This document shows, one piece after another, positions 1 through 6,959 of a stretch of DNA of 14,615 bases. The stretch lies in assembly GCA_913042065.1 (NCBI GenBank), contig CAJWKB010000022.1, forward strand, positions 1 through 14,615, read 5' to 3'. The DNA is from an uncultured Alphaproteobacteria bacterium (lineage in GTDB: Bacteria; Pseudomonadota; Alphaproteobacteria; Puniceispirillales; Puniceispirillaceae). Position numbers and translations under genes: made by a program. Within the stretch, counting starts at the first letter, position 1. Each line of letters opens with the position of its first letter. The notes under the pieces were generated by a model, which worked only from the letters and a program-made list of their open reading frames with translations, made no database searches and had not been told where the DNA came from.

Positions 1-315
1 ATGAGCCACTGCTTGAACATACCGGAACCATCCTGGCCCTGCACGCGCGTCACCCAAACCAAAATGAATAATGCTAATAGTCAAAAAACCAATCAGCGAG
101 AGTACCGGAAAAGCCAGCCACAGCCAGACAACAAAGCCAGCAAAGGCCAAATAAAGTGCAATAAATCTGACAAGAATTAAAGGCCGTTTCGCCTGCCCAA
201 GACAAGCCGCAATGGCACCATCAAAGGCACCGTGGGGCAACCCGATCAAGATAACACCACCCAAGGCGAGTAAGTTAAAAAAACCCAAACTAACAATCAG
301 CACATCAAGCGTCAT
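1..315 (-). CDS. blh: Beta-carotene 15,15'-dioxygenase, Brp/Blh family (N-terminal part, runs off left edge)
   Basis: Blh cleaves beta-carotene into two molecules of retinal, the chromophore of the opsin encoded at 5170-5937. It is an integral membrane enzyme. The frame is open from the ATG at 315 to base 1, giving 105 residues with no stop, so the gene is cut by the window edge. The residues are strongly hydrophobic with several membrane segments (about 4-26, 46-66, 69-85). Two family hallmarks are visible: L-P-H-G-A-F-D near residues 26-32 and I-H-F-G-L-G-D near 83-89, whose histidines are expected iron ligands. The ATG overlaps the crtY TGA in an ATGA, which indicates translational coupling as the last gene of the crt operon. 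The family call rests on these motifs and on the crtEIBY-opsin context. The C-terminal part cannot be assessed. Confidence 0.9.
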   Translation of the reverse strand, partial: MTLDVLIVSLGFFNLLALGGVILIGLPHGAFDGAIAACLGQAKRPLILVRFIALYLAFAGFVVWLWLAFPVLSLIGFLTISIIHFGLGDARAGPGWFRYVQAVAH

Positions 316-1487
316 CCTGCCCCCTCATCGATTTTGGATGTGGATGCCGCACCAAATGTACCCCGGCCAAATGATTTAATAATCAAGTACAAAGCTGCCT
401 TTATGAATATCCATTTCGGCATTGCCAAAATAACTTTTAGGCGAAGCCTCCATCTAGCCTCACCGCTCAGGAATAGAGCAAATTCGTCACCATTGAGCGC
501 CCTTGCGATCCGCAGAAACAAAGCCGGCGCGCGTGCTGGCCAATGGCGCAAAACGGCGACAAAAACCTCATCCATCCACAAGTCAACCAGCTTATGGGGG
601 CTGCGCACAACCAGCGGGCCCTCCCTGTCCGTTAGTACTGCCGCGTTGCCGGCTCTCGCAATAATATCAGAGACTTGTTTCTGGATGAAGGTAAATGCAT
701 ATCCACTTGACGGCCTGATTGCACCGCCATTGCCACCGAAGCCGACCATCGCAGACAAAGACGACGGTAGCCGCCCCAGCGGTATCGCACCAACTTCCCT
801 TCGCTCAATGGTGAATTGAGCAACGCCGCAATGCATATCCAGATATTTAGTGATCGCTTCCTCAAAAAAAGTGTCAGGCTCGCGCATTGAAGCGAACATC
901 GTCGACTCAACAAGAGCGATCTTGTCGCTGAAAGGCAGAAAATAGATAAAATGAATACCCCGCGACTGGTCACAGCGAAAATCCATCAGGATCGCCTGTG
1001 TTGGATCAAAACTGCCATGTGGCGCGGTGATTTCCCACCCTATGAAATGCTGGATCATCTGGCCCAGGGGAATAGCGGGCGGACGGCTGTCAAGAAGCTG
1101 TCCACCGGCGACATCCCGCAGATTTTTCTGGCTGACAAAACCCACTCCATGGTCCCTAGCTAAATCAGCGCATCTCGCCTCCCATTTTTTGCGTTGCAAT
1201 GCATGATAGGCGTGTTTTTGCGACGACAACAAAGCCTCACCCTCTGTCGTGGCAACACGCCAACAGGACCAACTATGGCGTGCAAGATTTGCTGCCACCT
1301 CAAGCCCGGCGATTTTCCAGAATCCCCAGATATGGTCCTGGGGTGGTGGCGCATTCTCGGGGTGCGCAAGTGTTAGCCGGTGGTGTGGCATCTCATCAGC
1401 CCGCGCTGCGAGTGAAAGGGCCGCACAGCCATCGCCAATGATATGGACAATTTGTCGGATGTGTTTGGGTTTTGCACTAGCTGACAT
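312..1487 (-). CDS. crtY: Lycopene beta-cyclase (CrtY type)
   Basis: CrtY cyclises both ends of lycopene to give beta-carotene, the direct precursor of retinal. From the ATG at 1487 the protein has 391 residues, close to the usual 380-390. It begins with a dinucleotide-binding segment (I-I-G-D-G-C-A-A-L-S-L, about residues 16-26). It then has an H-I-W-G-F-W motif matching the H-T-W-S-F of bacterial CrtY, a central P-H-G-S-F-D stretch, F-L-P-F-S-D-K-I-A-L-V-E-S-T, and a late R-P-S-S-G-Y-A-F motif like the family's P-T-T-G-Y. The frame could also start at 1526, which would overlap crtB by 50 bases. I prefer 1487 because GAGG lies 8 bases upstream and the overlap with crtB falls to 11 bases. It is followed by blh with a 4-base overlap. 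Confidence 0.93.
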   Translation of the reverse strand: MSASAKPKHIRQIVHIIGDGCAALSLAARADEMPHHRLTLAHPENAPPPQDHIWGFWKIAGLEVAANLARHSWSCWRVATTEGEALLSSQKHAYHALQRKKWEARCADLARDHGVGFVSQKNLRDVAGGQLLDSRPPAIPLGQMIQHFIGWEITAPHGSFDPTQAILMDFRCDQSRGIHFIYFLPFSDKIALVESTMFASMREPDTFFEEAITKYLDMHCGVAQFTIERREVGAIPLGRLPSSLSAMVGFGGNGGAIRPSSGYAFTFIQKQVSDIIARAGNAAVLTDREGPLVVRSPHKLVDLWMDEVFVAVLRHWPARAPALFLRIARALNGDEFALFLSGEARWRLRLKVILAMPKWIFIKAALYLIIKSFGRGTFGAASTSKIDEGAG

Positions 1488-2436
1488 GAGGCAGACCTCG
1501 CAGCAAATGATGAAGTGTGCTGTCATGTCCTGCCGGTTGTGACGACACTACACGGGCAAAAAGACTGCCCATCGCACTCAATGAAGAACATAATTTTGTT
1601 GGCTTGCTAGTTACCTGCCGGCCTCGATGCCAAGCAAAGCCGGTGGCGGCAAGCTGCACACCAATCTGACGGTAGACACGGGCTGCAACGGCAATGCTAA
1701 TATGCGCACGCCACGGTAAATAATGATAACCATGTCTACCGCTTTGATAGTATCGATCTGCTAACATTAGAAGTCGTTCAATCGCCAATGCAACTTGCTT
1801 GCTGTTGGCGCTATCGGGCGCATTTGCCGCGGCGCAGATTGCAGTCGGCGACATGTCATTGACCCACACGCCCGGAAGGTAACGACGGCCCATCTGGGCA
1901 TCTTCCAAAACGTCGCGAGCTATGTTGGTCAACTGCATACCGATTCCAAGATCTATGGCATGGACTCTAGCGCTGGTATCTCGGCAATCCAGAACGTCAC
2001 ACATCAACAATCCAACAGTACCGGCCACACGATAGGCGTAGCGTAGCAGCGCAGCTTCGTCTTCAAGACAGACCTCATCGGCCTGATCCTGCAAGAGCCC
2101 CTCGATCAGTGCGGTCAGAACATCCGATGAAAATCCCATCTCAATCATAAACGGGTGAAAGGCCGCAAAGGCAGGATCTTCAGCATTACGGCCTTTTGCA
2201 AGATCGGCCTCGATGCAAGCAAGCCGCGCCGGTCCATCTGGAACATCATCATCAGCCATATCGTCTAGAAGGCGGCAAAAAGCATAGAGTCGAGCGGCAT
2301 CATAGCCCATTCGCGCACCAAGAAACCGGCTCGCCCAATAGAAACTGAGTCCATTTGTAGCCAGCGACTCTTGTGGTGTGAGAGTTTCGTTTCGGATCAT
2401 TCCCCTATCAGCCAATACCCGGCTATCACCTCCCAT
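1477..2436 (-). CDS. crtB: Phytoene synthase
   Basis: CrtB condenses two GGPP molecules head to head into phytoene, the first committed carotenoid step. The frame gives 319 residues from the ATG at 2436. Both Asp-rich magnesium/diphosphate motifs of the squalene/phytoene synthase family are intact: R-L-L-D-D-M-A-D near residues 55-62, and the Q-L-T-N-I-A-R-D-V-L-E-D segment with downstream G-R-R-Y-L-P (about 168-187). The start is uncertain. The ATG at 2436 lies 12 bases after the crtI stop but has no clear ribosome site, while an in-frame ATG at 2400 would give 307 residues and still precede the conserved Q-E-S-L-A-T-N-G-L start of the fold. The 3' end overlaps crtY by 11 bases. Membrane-peripheral, acting with CrtE and CrtI. 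Confidence 0.95.
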   Translation of the reverse strand: MGGDSRVLADRGMIRNETLTPQESLATNGLSFYWASRFLGARMGYDAARLYAFCRLLDDMADDDVPDGPARLACIEADLAKGRNAEDPAFAAFHPFMIEMGFSSDVLTALIEGLLQDQADEVCLEDEAALLRYAYRVAGTVGLLMCDVLDCRDTSARVHAIDLGIGMQLTNIARDVLEDAQMGRRYLPGVWVNDMSPTAICAAANAPDSANSKQVALAIERLLMLADRYYQSGRHGYHYLPWRAHISIAVAARVYRQIGVQLAATGFAWHRGRQVTSKPTKLCSSLSAMGSLFARVVSSQPAGHDSTLHHLLRGLPHVS

Positions 2437-2448
2437 TACCAGAAGCTA

Positions 2449-3993
2449 TCAGCCAGCTTTGCGCGCCTGATCCTCTTCATCTATCAACGCCTCGACTACT
2501 TTAGCAGAACAAAGTACGCCTGGCATCCCAGCACCCGGATGTGCGCCAGCAGCAGAAAAATAGAGGTTTGAGATATGTGGATCACGGTTGTGATAGCGGA
2601 ACCATGCTGACTGGGCAAAAATCGGCGCAATCGAGAAGCCAGCCCCATGCATCGACCGATAATCTGTCTTAAAATCCTCTGGCGTCATCCAAAAATCCTC
2701 GGTGATCACGTCCTTTAGATCCGGCATAATGGTAGCGTCAAGGGCCGCAACAATCCGATCCCGCAACAATCGACCAGTTGTTTGCCAATCAATCTTGCCA
2801 AGGAGGTTTGGTACCGGACATAGAACATAAAAACTGTCGCAACCTTTAGGCGCAAAGCTTGAATCAGTTGCCGTAGGTCGGTGCAGATACAACGAAAAAT
2901 CATCAGCAAGGATCTTTTTGTCAAAAATATCGGCAAGCAATTCCTTATAGCGAGGGCCCATCCAGATCGTGTGATGAGCAACTCCTTCATAACTTTTTCG
3001 GGCACCAAAGAAAAGCACATAAAGTCCCATCGAATATTGTGTTATCGCCTCTGGCAAAGCGCGTTTGCGCCGCTTTTCAGCAGACGGCAGCATCTGCGAA
3101 TAAACTGTTGGCGGGTCACCATTGCAAATCACCCGGCCAGCAGAAAAAACCCGCCCATCGACCGCCCTCGCTCCGGTTGCGCAGCCACTCTCAGTGGTTA
3201 TTTCTTCAATATCGGTACCCAGATACACCTTAACACCAGCTCTCTCCAGCAGTCTATGCAACTGTTCAACAAGCCGCCCTGTGCCACCCATACAGAAATA
3301 AACGCCCCACCGGCGCTCGAGATAATGGATCAGACTGTAGATCGAGGTTGTAGTAAAGGGATTGCCGCCAACCAGCAACGGATGAATTGAAAATGCCTGA
3401 CGTAGCAAAGGGTGCTTGATATGGCTGTTGACGATCCCAGCGACCGTCTTATAGCTGCGCAGCCGCAGAAGTGATGGCACCTGTGCCATCATTGTCCAAA
3501 ACCGTGTAAAGGGCTGGTCAGCAAGTTTTTCAAAGCCAATTTCAAAAATTTGCTTAGAGGTTTCCAGCAATTTTGTGTAGCCATCAACATCGTCAGCGTT
3601 AAAGCGTCGAATTTCGGCGTTGGTGTCTTCGATAGATGGACGATAATCAAACTGCTGCCCATCGTGAAAGTGAAAGCGGTACCAGGGATCAAGAGGACGA
3701 AATTCTAGATAGTCTTCACGACGTTCACCAAACAGCGCAAACAGCTCATCAAAAAGAAAAGGAGCAGTGATCACTGTCGGACCGGCATCATGGCGAAAGC
3801 CACCCCGCTCGAACACCTGTGCCCGGCCACCAATAGCCTGGAGTCGGTCAACCAGTGTCACCGAATAGCCTTTAGCTCGCATCCGAAGGGCAGCAGCTAT
3901 CCCGCCAAAGCCCGCACCGATAACAAGAATATCACTGTCATTAGGCGTATCCGGTCCATCATCAACGGCTAGTAATCGAGGGGAGTTCCTCAT
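2449..3993 (-). CDS. crtI: Phytoene desaturase (lycopene-forming, CrtI type)
   Basis: CrtI is an FAD enzyme that introduces the double bonds turning phytoene into lycopene. The protein is about 514 residues, the normal size. Near the N-terminus (about residues 23-49) it has the Rossmann FAD motif I-G-A-G-F-G-G-I-A-A-A, closed by the acidic T-L-V-D-R end, and then I-G-G-R-A. The C-terminus carries the CrtI signature G-A-H-P-G-A-G-M-P-G followed by the S-A-K helix. The context between crtE and crtB fits. Two adjacent start codons occur, GTG at 3996 and ATG at 3993. I chose the ATG, 12 bases after the crtE stop, since only a weak GAAGA site lies upstream. The number of desaturation steps cannot be read from sequence, but the following lycopene cyclase implies lycopene as product. 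Confidence 0.95.
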   Translation of the reverse strand: MRNSPRLLAVDDGPDTPNDSDILVIGAGFGGIAAALRMRAKGYSVTLVDRLQAIGGRAQVFERGGFRHDAGPTVITAPFLFDELFALFGERREDYLEFRPLDPWYRFHFHDGQQFDYRPSIEDTNAEIRRFNADDVDGYTKLLETSKQIFEIGFEKLADQPFTRFWTMMAQVPSLLRLRSYKTVAGIVNSHIKHPLLRQAFSIHPLLVGGNPFTTTSIYSLIHYLERRWGVYFCMGGTGRLVEQLHRLLERAGVKVYLGTDIEEITTESGCATGARAVDGRVFSAGRVICNGDPPTVYSQMLPSAEKRRKRALPEAITQYSMGLYVLFFGARKSYEGVAHHTIWMGPRYKELLADIFDKKILADDFSLYLHRPTATDSSFAPKGCDSFYVLCPVPNLLGKIDWQTTGRLLRDRIVAALDATIMPDLKDVITEDFWMTPEDFKTDYRSMHGAGFSIAPIFAQSAWFRYHNRDPHISNLYFSAAGAHPGAGMPGVLCSAKVVEALIDEEDQARKAG

Positions 3994-4005
3994 CACAATC
4001 GATCT

Positions 4006-5043
4006 TCAGAGAGCGCTGTTTTGCGGTGTTAGCGCACGGACCGACCTCTGGCAAACTTGTTCCAGCATCTGGTGGACAGGTGTGATAACCTCCACCAACT
4101 CTTCAGGAAGGGATGCAGCCAACCGCTCGCTTTCGTCGAGCATACCATGCATTCTAACACCAGCAACTTTCATCGCTGCTGATTCTGCGATGGTTTCCTG
4201 CCAATATCCTAGCTGTTCACCACTGCCCAACGCATACCAGCTATCAAATCTGCTCCGCTTTTCAGCTGTAAGAGTGTCCCTGAACAACACAACAACGGCA
4301 TTTGGCGCACGCCTAGCAAGGTCAGATCCAATTGTCGCGGCTCCGTCATCACCTTGAAAATTCAAAATATCGTTGGCAATCTGGTAAGCATTGCCAAGAC
4401 AGCGGAAATAGGCACCAATGGTTGCTGACGCCCCACCATGAAGAGCCATAAATGCAACGCCTTCAAGTGGCGCAGTCAACAGCGGCGCTGTCTTATCAGC
4501 AGCAATTTCAATGTAACTTTGCCAATTGCAGCTTCGCTGAATATCGAACTCCCGGGCCTCACCCATAGTTGTTGTTTTCATATGATCGGCAAGAATTTTT
4601 ACCAGCATTGGCGTTTGCGAACGCTGCGCAGCCTCTGCGGCCAATTCGAAAGATAACGCAACTAACCAATCGCCGAGTGTCAGCGCGACATCGCGGCCAT
4701 ATTTTGACCAGACAGCAGGGCGTCCACGCCGCAAATGATCACCGTCACAGATATCATCATGGATCAATGAAGCGTTGTGCAGCACTTCAATTGCAACTGC
4801 CCAATGGAGTGCAGCAGCCCTATCAACATTCAAAAGATGAGAGGCACGCAATGCCATCTTTGCCCGCAGCATCTTCCCCGGCTTTGCGAAATGATGGCTA
4901 GCTGCTTCAGCAAGCGGCTGCCCCGCTTTAGGCAGTCGGGCGGCAATGAATTCAGCGAGGCGGTTTGTTGTGGATTGACGACCCGGTAGGGGTGCCAACT
5001 CATCCGCAGCGTAAGAGCTCACTAAAGGCGACAATTCTGTCAT
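4006..5043 (-). CDS. crtE: Geranylgeranyl diphosphate synthase-like polyprenyl synthetase
   Basis: CrtE elongates C5 units to C20 geranylgeranyl diphosphate, the substrate of phytoene synthase. The protein has 345 residues, somewhat longer than the usual 290-310. The first Asp-rich motif is intact: I-H-D-D-I-C-D with following R-R-G-R-P (about residues 94-109). The second motif, normally D-D-x-x-D, reads N-D-I-L-N at 224-228, and the downstream Lys usually found in G-K-x-T is replaced in an A-R-R-A-P-N segment. The start is fixed by a strong AGGAGGT site (5050-5056) six bases before the ATG. It is the first gene of the crt run, with 126 bases between it and the opsin stop. Product length (C20) is inferred from context. 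A changed chain length or catalytic rate is possible given the altered motif. Confidence 0.9.
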   Translation of the reverse strand: MTELSPLVSSYAADELAPLPGRQSTTNRLAEFIAARLPKAGQPLAEAASHHFAKPGKMLRAKMALRASHLLNVDRAAALHWAVAIEVLHNASLIHDDICDGDHLRRGRPAVWSKYGRDVALTLGDWLVALSFELAAEAAQRSQTPMLVKILADHMKTTTMGEAREFDIQRSCNWQSYIEIAADKTAPLLTAPLEGVAFMALHGGASATIGAYFRCLGNAYQIANDILNFQGDDGAATIGSDLARRAPNAVVVLFRDTLTAEKRSRFDSWYALGSGEQLGYWQETIAESAAMKVAGVRMHGMLDESERLAASLPEELVEVITPVHQMLEQVCQRSVRALTPQNSAL

Positions 5044-5049
5044 CGCGTT

Positions 5050-5056
5050 ACCTCCT
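5050..5056 (-). promoter_or_regulatory. Strong ribosome binding site of crtE
   Basis: AGGAGGT on the minus strand, six bases before the crtE ATG at 5043. It is the best Shine-Dalgarno sequence in the pigment genes. The other crt genes have weaker sites or rely on overlap, so crtE is probably the main independent entry point for ribosomes on the crt part of the message. Confidence 0.75.
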
Positions 5057-5120
5057 ACCTTGGTTATCTGCCGACGTTTTGAATGGCTTTGACTGGAGTG
5101 AATCCAAAGTTTAGAAAGTC

Positions 5121-5158
5121 AAAAAGTTATAAAGAGGGGCGGCCCACTGGACCGCCCC
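5121..5158 (-). terminator. Rho-independent terminator candidate between proteorhodopsin and crtE
   Basis: On the minus strand a GGGGCGG/CCGCCCC stem (5136-5158; 7 bp, then one mismatch, two more pairs and a 3-base loop) starts 11 bases after the opsin TAA and is followed by a T-rich tail (TCTTTATAACTTTTT, 5121-5135). The GC stem plus T-tail fits an intrinsic terminator or attenuator. The tail is interrupted by other bases, so read-through into crtE is likely partial. A second, weaker inverted repeat (AGTCAAA/TTTGACT, 5088-5094 and 5117-5123) lies between it and crtE. Confidence 0.7.
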
Positions 5159-5169
5159 ATCATAATTTT

Positions 5170-5937
5170 TTAGGCTGTCTCTTTATTCGCAGCCGCCCAG
5201 ATAACCGCTACAAATGCGATTTTGTTAACAACATCAGCGATGTTATAAATCACATTTAGCAACACTGGATCTGCGGAACCACCCAAGTAGCTGAGGAAAT
5301 AACCCAGCGGGTAGATTGCCCAACCCACAGTCACGATCAACCTCATTGTGCCAAAGGCAGCTTTGACAGACTCAGGCGCACTTTCTGCTGAAACTTTACC
5401 CGCTTCACCAGCGAAAATTTCATAGAGAATGTAAGCCCAACCAGCCATACCGACTACAAAGCCCAACCAGATGTTGATCATTCCAGCTTCACCTAAATAA
5501 CCACCGACAAGCATTACCAGCGAGCCGATGAGTAAGCGCCAGAAAATCCCTGCGCTCACTGCCGCTACTGCAGCCAGAATGAAGTAGAATTCAACCATCT
5601 GTAGTGGAACAGTGATCAACCAATCAACATACCTGTAAACCGTAGGAGTTTCCCCAGTGGATACCCACACGTCACGCATGTAGAAATAGTGAACTGCGGC
5701 AATGATCGTTACAAGCGAACCCACAACCATTGATGTACGCCACTTCGTGGAAAATCTCCCAGCTTCCATTAGGAAGAAGATGGATGCAGCTACCATAGCC
5801 ATTGAGATAGTCCAGAAAGAAATGCCGACAAAATCGTTGGGAGCCAACATCACTGTTTCTGCACTCGCCATTGTTGGCGAGAGGAACAGTGCTGAAGTCA
5901 CCAACGCCATGAGGGCCTTGCCAGAACTGATTTTCAT
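5170..5937 (-). CDS. Proteorhodopsin, blue-absorbing light-driven proton pump
   Basis: A retinal-binding seven-helix membrane protein that pumps protons outward in light. The 255 residues begin with a cleavable-type signal peptide (about 1-26, ending near A-S-A-E), as in marine proteorhodopsins. All diagnostic residues sit at a constant offset of 8 from the reference green proteorhodopsin: His83 (H75), Asp105 (proton acceptor, D97), Thr109 (T101), Glu116 (proton donor, E108) and Schiff-base Lys239 (K231) in V-V-N-K-I. This D-T-E set marks a proton pump rather than a sodium or chloride pump. The tuning position (105 in the reference) is Gln113, which is associated with blue absorption. The start is supported by GGAGGT (5943-5948) five bases upstream. 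It lies first in a minus-strand unit with crtE-I-B-Y and blh, which make its chromophore. Confidence 0.98.
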   Translation of the reverse strand: MKISSGKALMALVTSALFLSPTMASAETVMLAPNDFVGISFWTISMAMVAASIFFLMEAGRFSTKWRTSMVVGSLVTIIAAVHYFYMRDVWVSTGETPTVYRYVDWLITVPLQMVEFYFILAAVAAVSAGIFWRLLIGSLVMLVGGYLGEAGMINIWLGFVVGMAGWAYILYEIFAGEAGKVSAESAPESVKAAFGTMRLIVTVGWAIYPLGYFLSYLGGSADPVLLNVIYNIADVVNKIAFVAVIWAAANKETA

Positions 5938-5960
5938 AATTTACCTCCGTTAACGAAATA

Positions 5961-6012
5961 GCCGCAATGTGACACGCTTCGTCGCGCGACATTATGTCTC
6001 ACATGCAGCGGC
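5961..6012 (-). promoter_or_regulatory. Dyad-rich leader/operator region of proteorhodopsin
   Basis: Between the predicted promoter and the opsin start there are nested inverted repeats: outer arms GCCGC/GCGGC with ATGTGA/TCACAT, an inner GACATAATGTC (5 bp arms around one base) and a perfect 10-base palindrome GTCGCGCGAC (5981-5990). They could form a structured 5' leader or be binding sites for a regulator near the transcription start. No known regulator motif is matched with confidence. Confidence 0.4.
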
Positions 6013-6015
6013 ATT

Positions 6016-6045
6016 AATCTAAAAGGGGTTTTGGGCTTGTGGCAA
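6016..6045 (-). promoter_or_regulatory. Candidate sigma70-type promoter of proteorhodopsin
   Basis: On the minus strand TTGCCA (6040-6045, five of six matches to TTGACA), an 18-base spacer and TAGATT (6016-6021, four of six). This predicts a start near 6009 and a leader of about 70 bases before the opsin ATG. The sequence just upstream is extremely AT-rich and could act as an UP element. A second candidate lies further up: TTGACA (6121-6126), a 16-base spacer and TTTAAC (6099-6104). Neither can be proven from sequence. Confidence 0.42.
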
Positions 6046-6754
6046 ATGAATTTTAATAAATTGCCTTTTTTGTTTAAATTATCATTTATTTACAGTTAGT
6101 TAAAATAAAAAAAACAGTTTTGTCAAAATCGCAATATTCACTTGATTTTCTGTCGATAATTCAATTTTTTGAATATTTTCAGTATTTTAGGTATTTTTTT
6201 TAGAAATATGTAGAAATCGCGCTTCTTGGAAACATGCGTAAAATTATACGAAAATTTAGTCTATTTTGACTCAAATCCGGCCTGAAAACCGTTCCTTAGA
6301 TAAACAACCATGCATTAAAGCCACGAAACAGCCCGAACGATCAACGCAAAATCAAATACCAAGATCCCGCTTTGTAGGCCCTATACTGACCTCTAAAATG
6401 CCCGTTTCCTCTGCGCTGCCACGCCCCCTCTTCTCGTGCATGAAGATAAATCCATCAAGAAAGCGTAATTGTCGCGATGCACTTTTTGCCATCACCTCCA
6501 CCATAGCGAGATCATCAGAGCTAATCTAACTAATGAAAAAAAGATCTTGGCTGTGGCCCATTCTGAATTCTATGTTGCCGCAATGCCACGAATATTTTTG
6601 ACTACCAAGTCGGCGGCTATTTCCTGCGCGCTAATCGCCTCGAAATTACGTGCTAAACGAAAGGCACCTATTTCAAGCAAATTGTATTTGTGACAACCTC
6701 CTAGTCGCGAGAATACAAAAATAAATTTTGAGGAACTACTGATTCAGTTCGTTA

Positions 6755-6772
6755 AAGCAATTAAAATTGCTT
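6755..6772. repeat. 18-base inverted repeat
   Basis: AAGCAATT and AATTGCTT are exact inverted arms of 8 bases around AA. The site lies about 190 bases before the acyltransferase start and about 820 bases from the opsin start. It looks more like a protein-binding dyad than a terminator because no strong T-run follows on either strand. Its role is unknown. Confidence 0.5.
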
Positions 6773-6959
6773 CAAAAGATGTGACTGTTATGTTGTTTTA
6801 TTTTGGTACGTTTAATTCTTGTGACAAGTCGCCTGTATGATTACAAAACTATCTTCTACGGACATCATTGCAACCAAATGCCAGAAATTGATGCCGTTGT
6901 CGCATTCCTATCGTATTTCTGTGATATTAATATAGTTCGATAATTACCTGAGATCAGAC

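Larger units (their letters stand above)
6013..6959. other. Gene-poor intergenic region, very AT-rich on the opsin side
   Basis: About 950 bases separate the divergent opsin and acyltransferase genes. The part from 6046 to 6260 is rich in A and T runs, while 6270-6700 is closer to the base composition of the genes. Short open frames on the plus strand (6266-6529, 6469-6693) have no ribosome site and a composition unlike the window's real proteins, so I do not call them. No tRNA, rRNA or CRISPR pattern was seen. The region holds candidate opsin promoters, an A-T hairpin (ATTCAA/TTGAAT, 6159-6174), an 18-base dyad (6755-6772) and two TTGTGACAA palindromes (6688-6696, 6819-6827). A small RNA or a decayed gene cannot be excluded. 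Confidence 0.6.

Noticed and set aside
334..819. 161-residue plus-strand frame opposite crtY
   Set aside because: Antisense shadow of a gene with clear family motifs. No ribosome site or domain.
5094..5122. TTGACT (5117-5122, minus strand) as a -35 box for a separate crtE promoter
   Set aside because: No acceptable -10 box at 15-19 bases. The hexamer also belongs to the T-rich tail and the weak inverted repeat after the opsin terminator.
5672..5992. 106-residue minus-strand frame overlapping the opsin start in another frame
   Set aside because: Overlaps the signal peptide and first helices of the opsin and shows no domain. The opsin frame has the ribosome site.
5966..6005. TGTGA...TCACA arms as a CRP/FNR-type site
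   Set aside because: The half sites are about 26 bases apart instead of 6, so they do not form a standard CRP-type operator. Kept only as part of the dyad-rich leader.
6266..6529. 87-residue open frame on the plus strand in the intergenic region
   Set aside because: No ribosome site before its ATG, a composition rich in Arg, Ser, Pro and Lys without a recognisable fold, and overlap with another equally unconvincing frame at 6469-6693.
6570..6741. Minus-strand frame ending at TAG (6570-6572) whose last 36 or so residues look protein-like (L-L-E-I-G-A-F-R-L-A-R then A-Q-E-I-A-A-D-L-V)
   Set aside because: The open stretch between stops has no ATG or GTG. A GGAGG lies 16 bases before a TTG, too far for a normal start. 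It could be a fragment of a decayed gene, but this is too weak to call.
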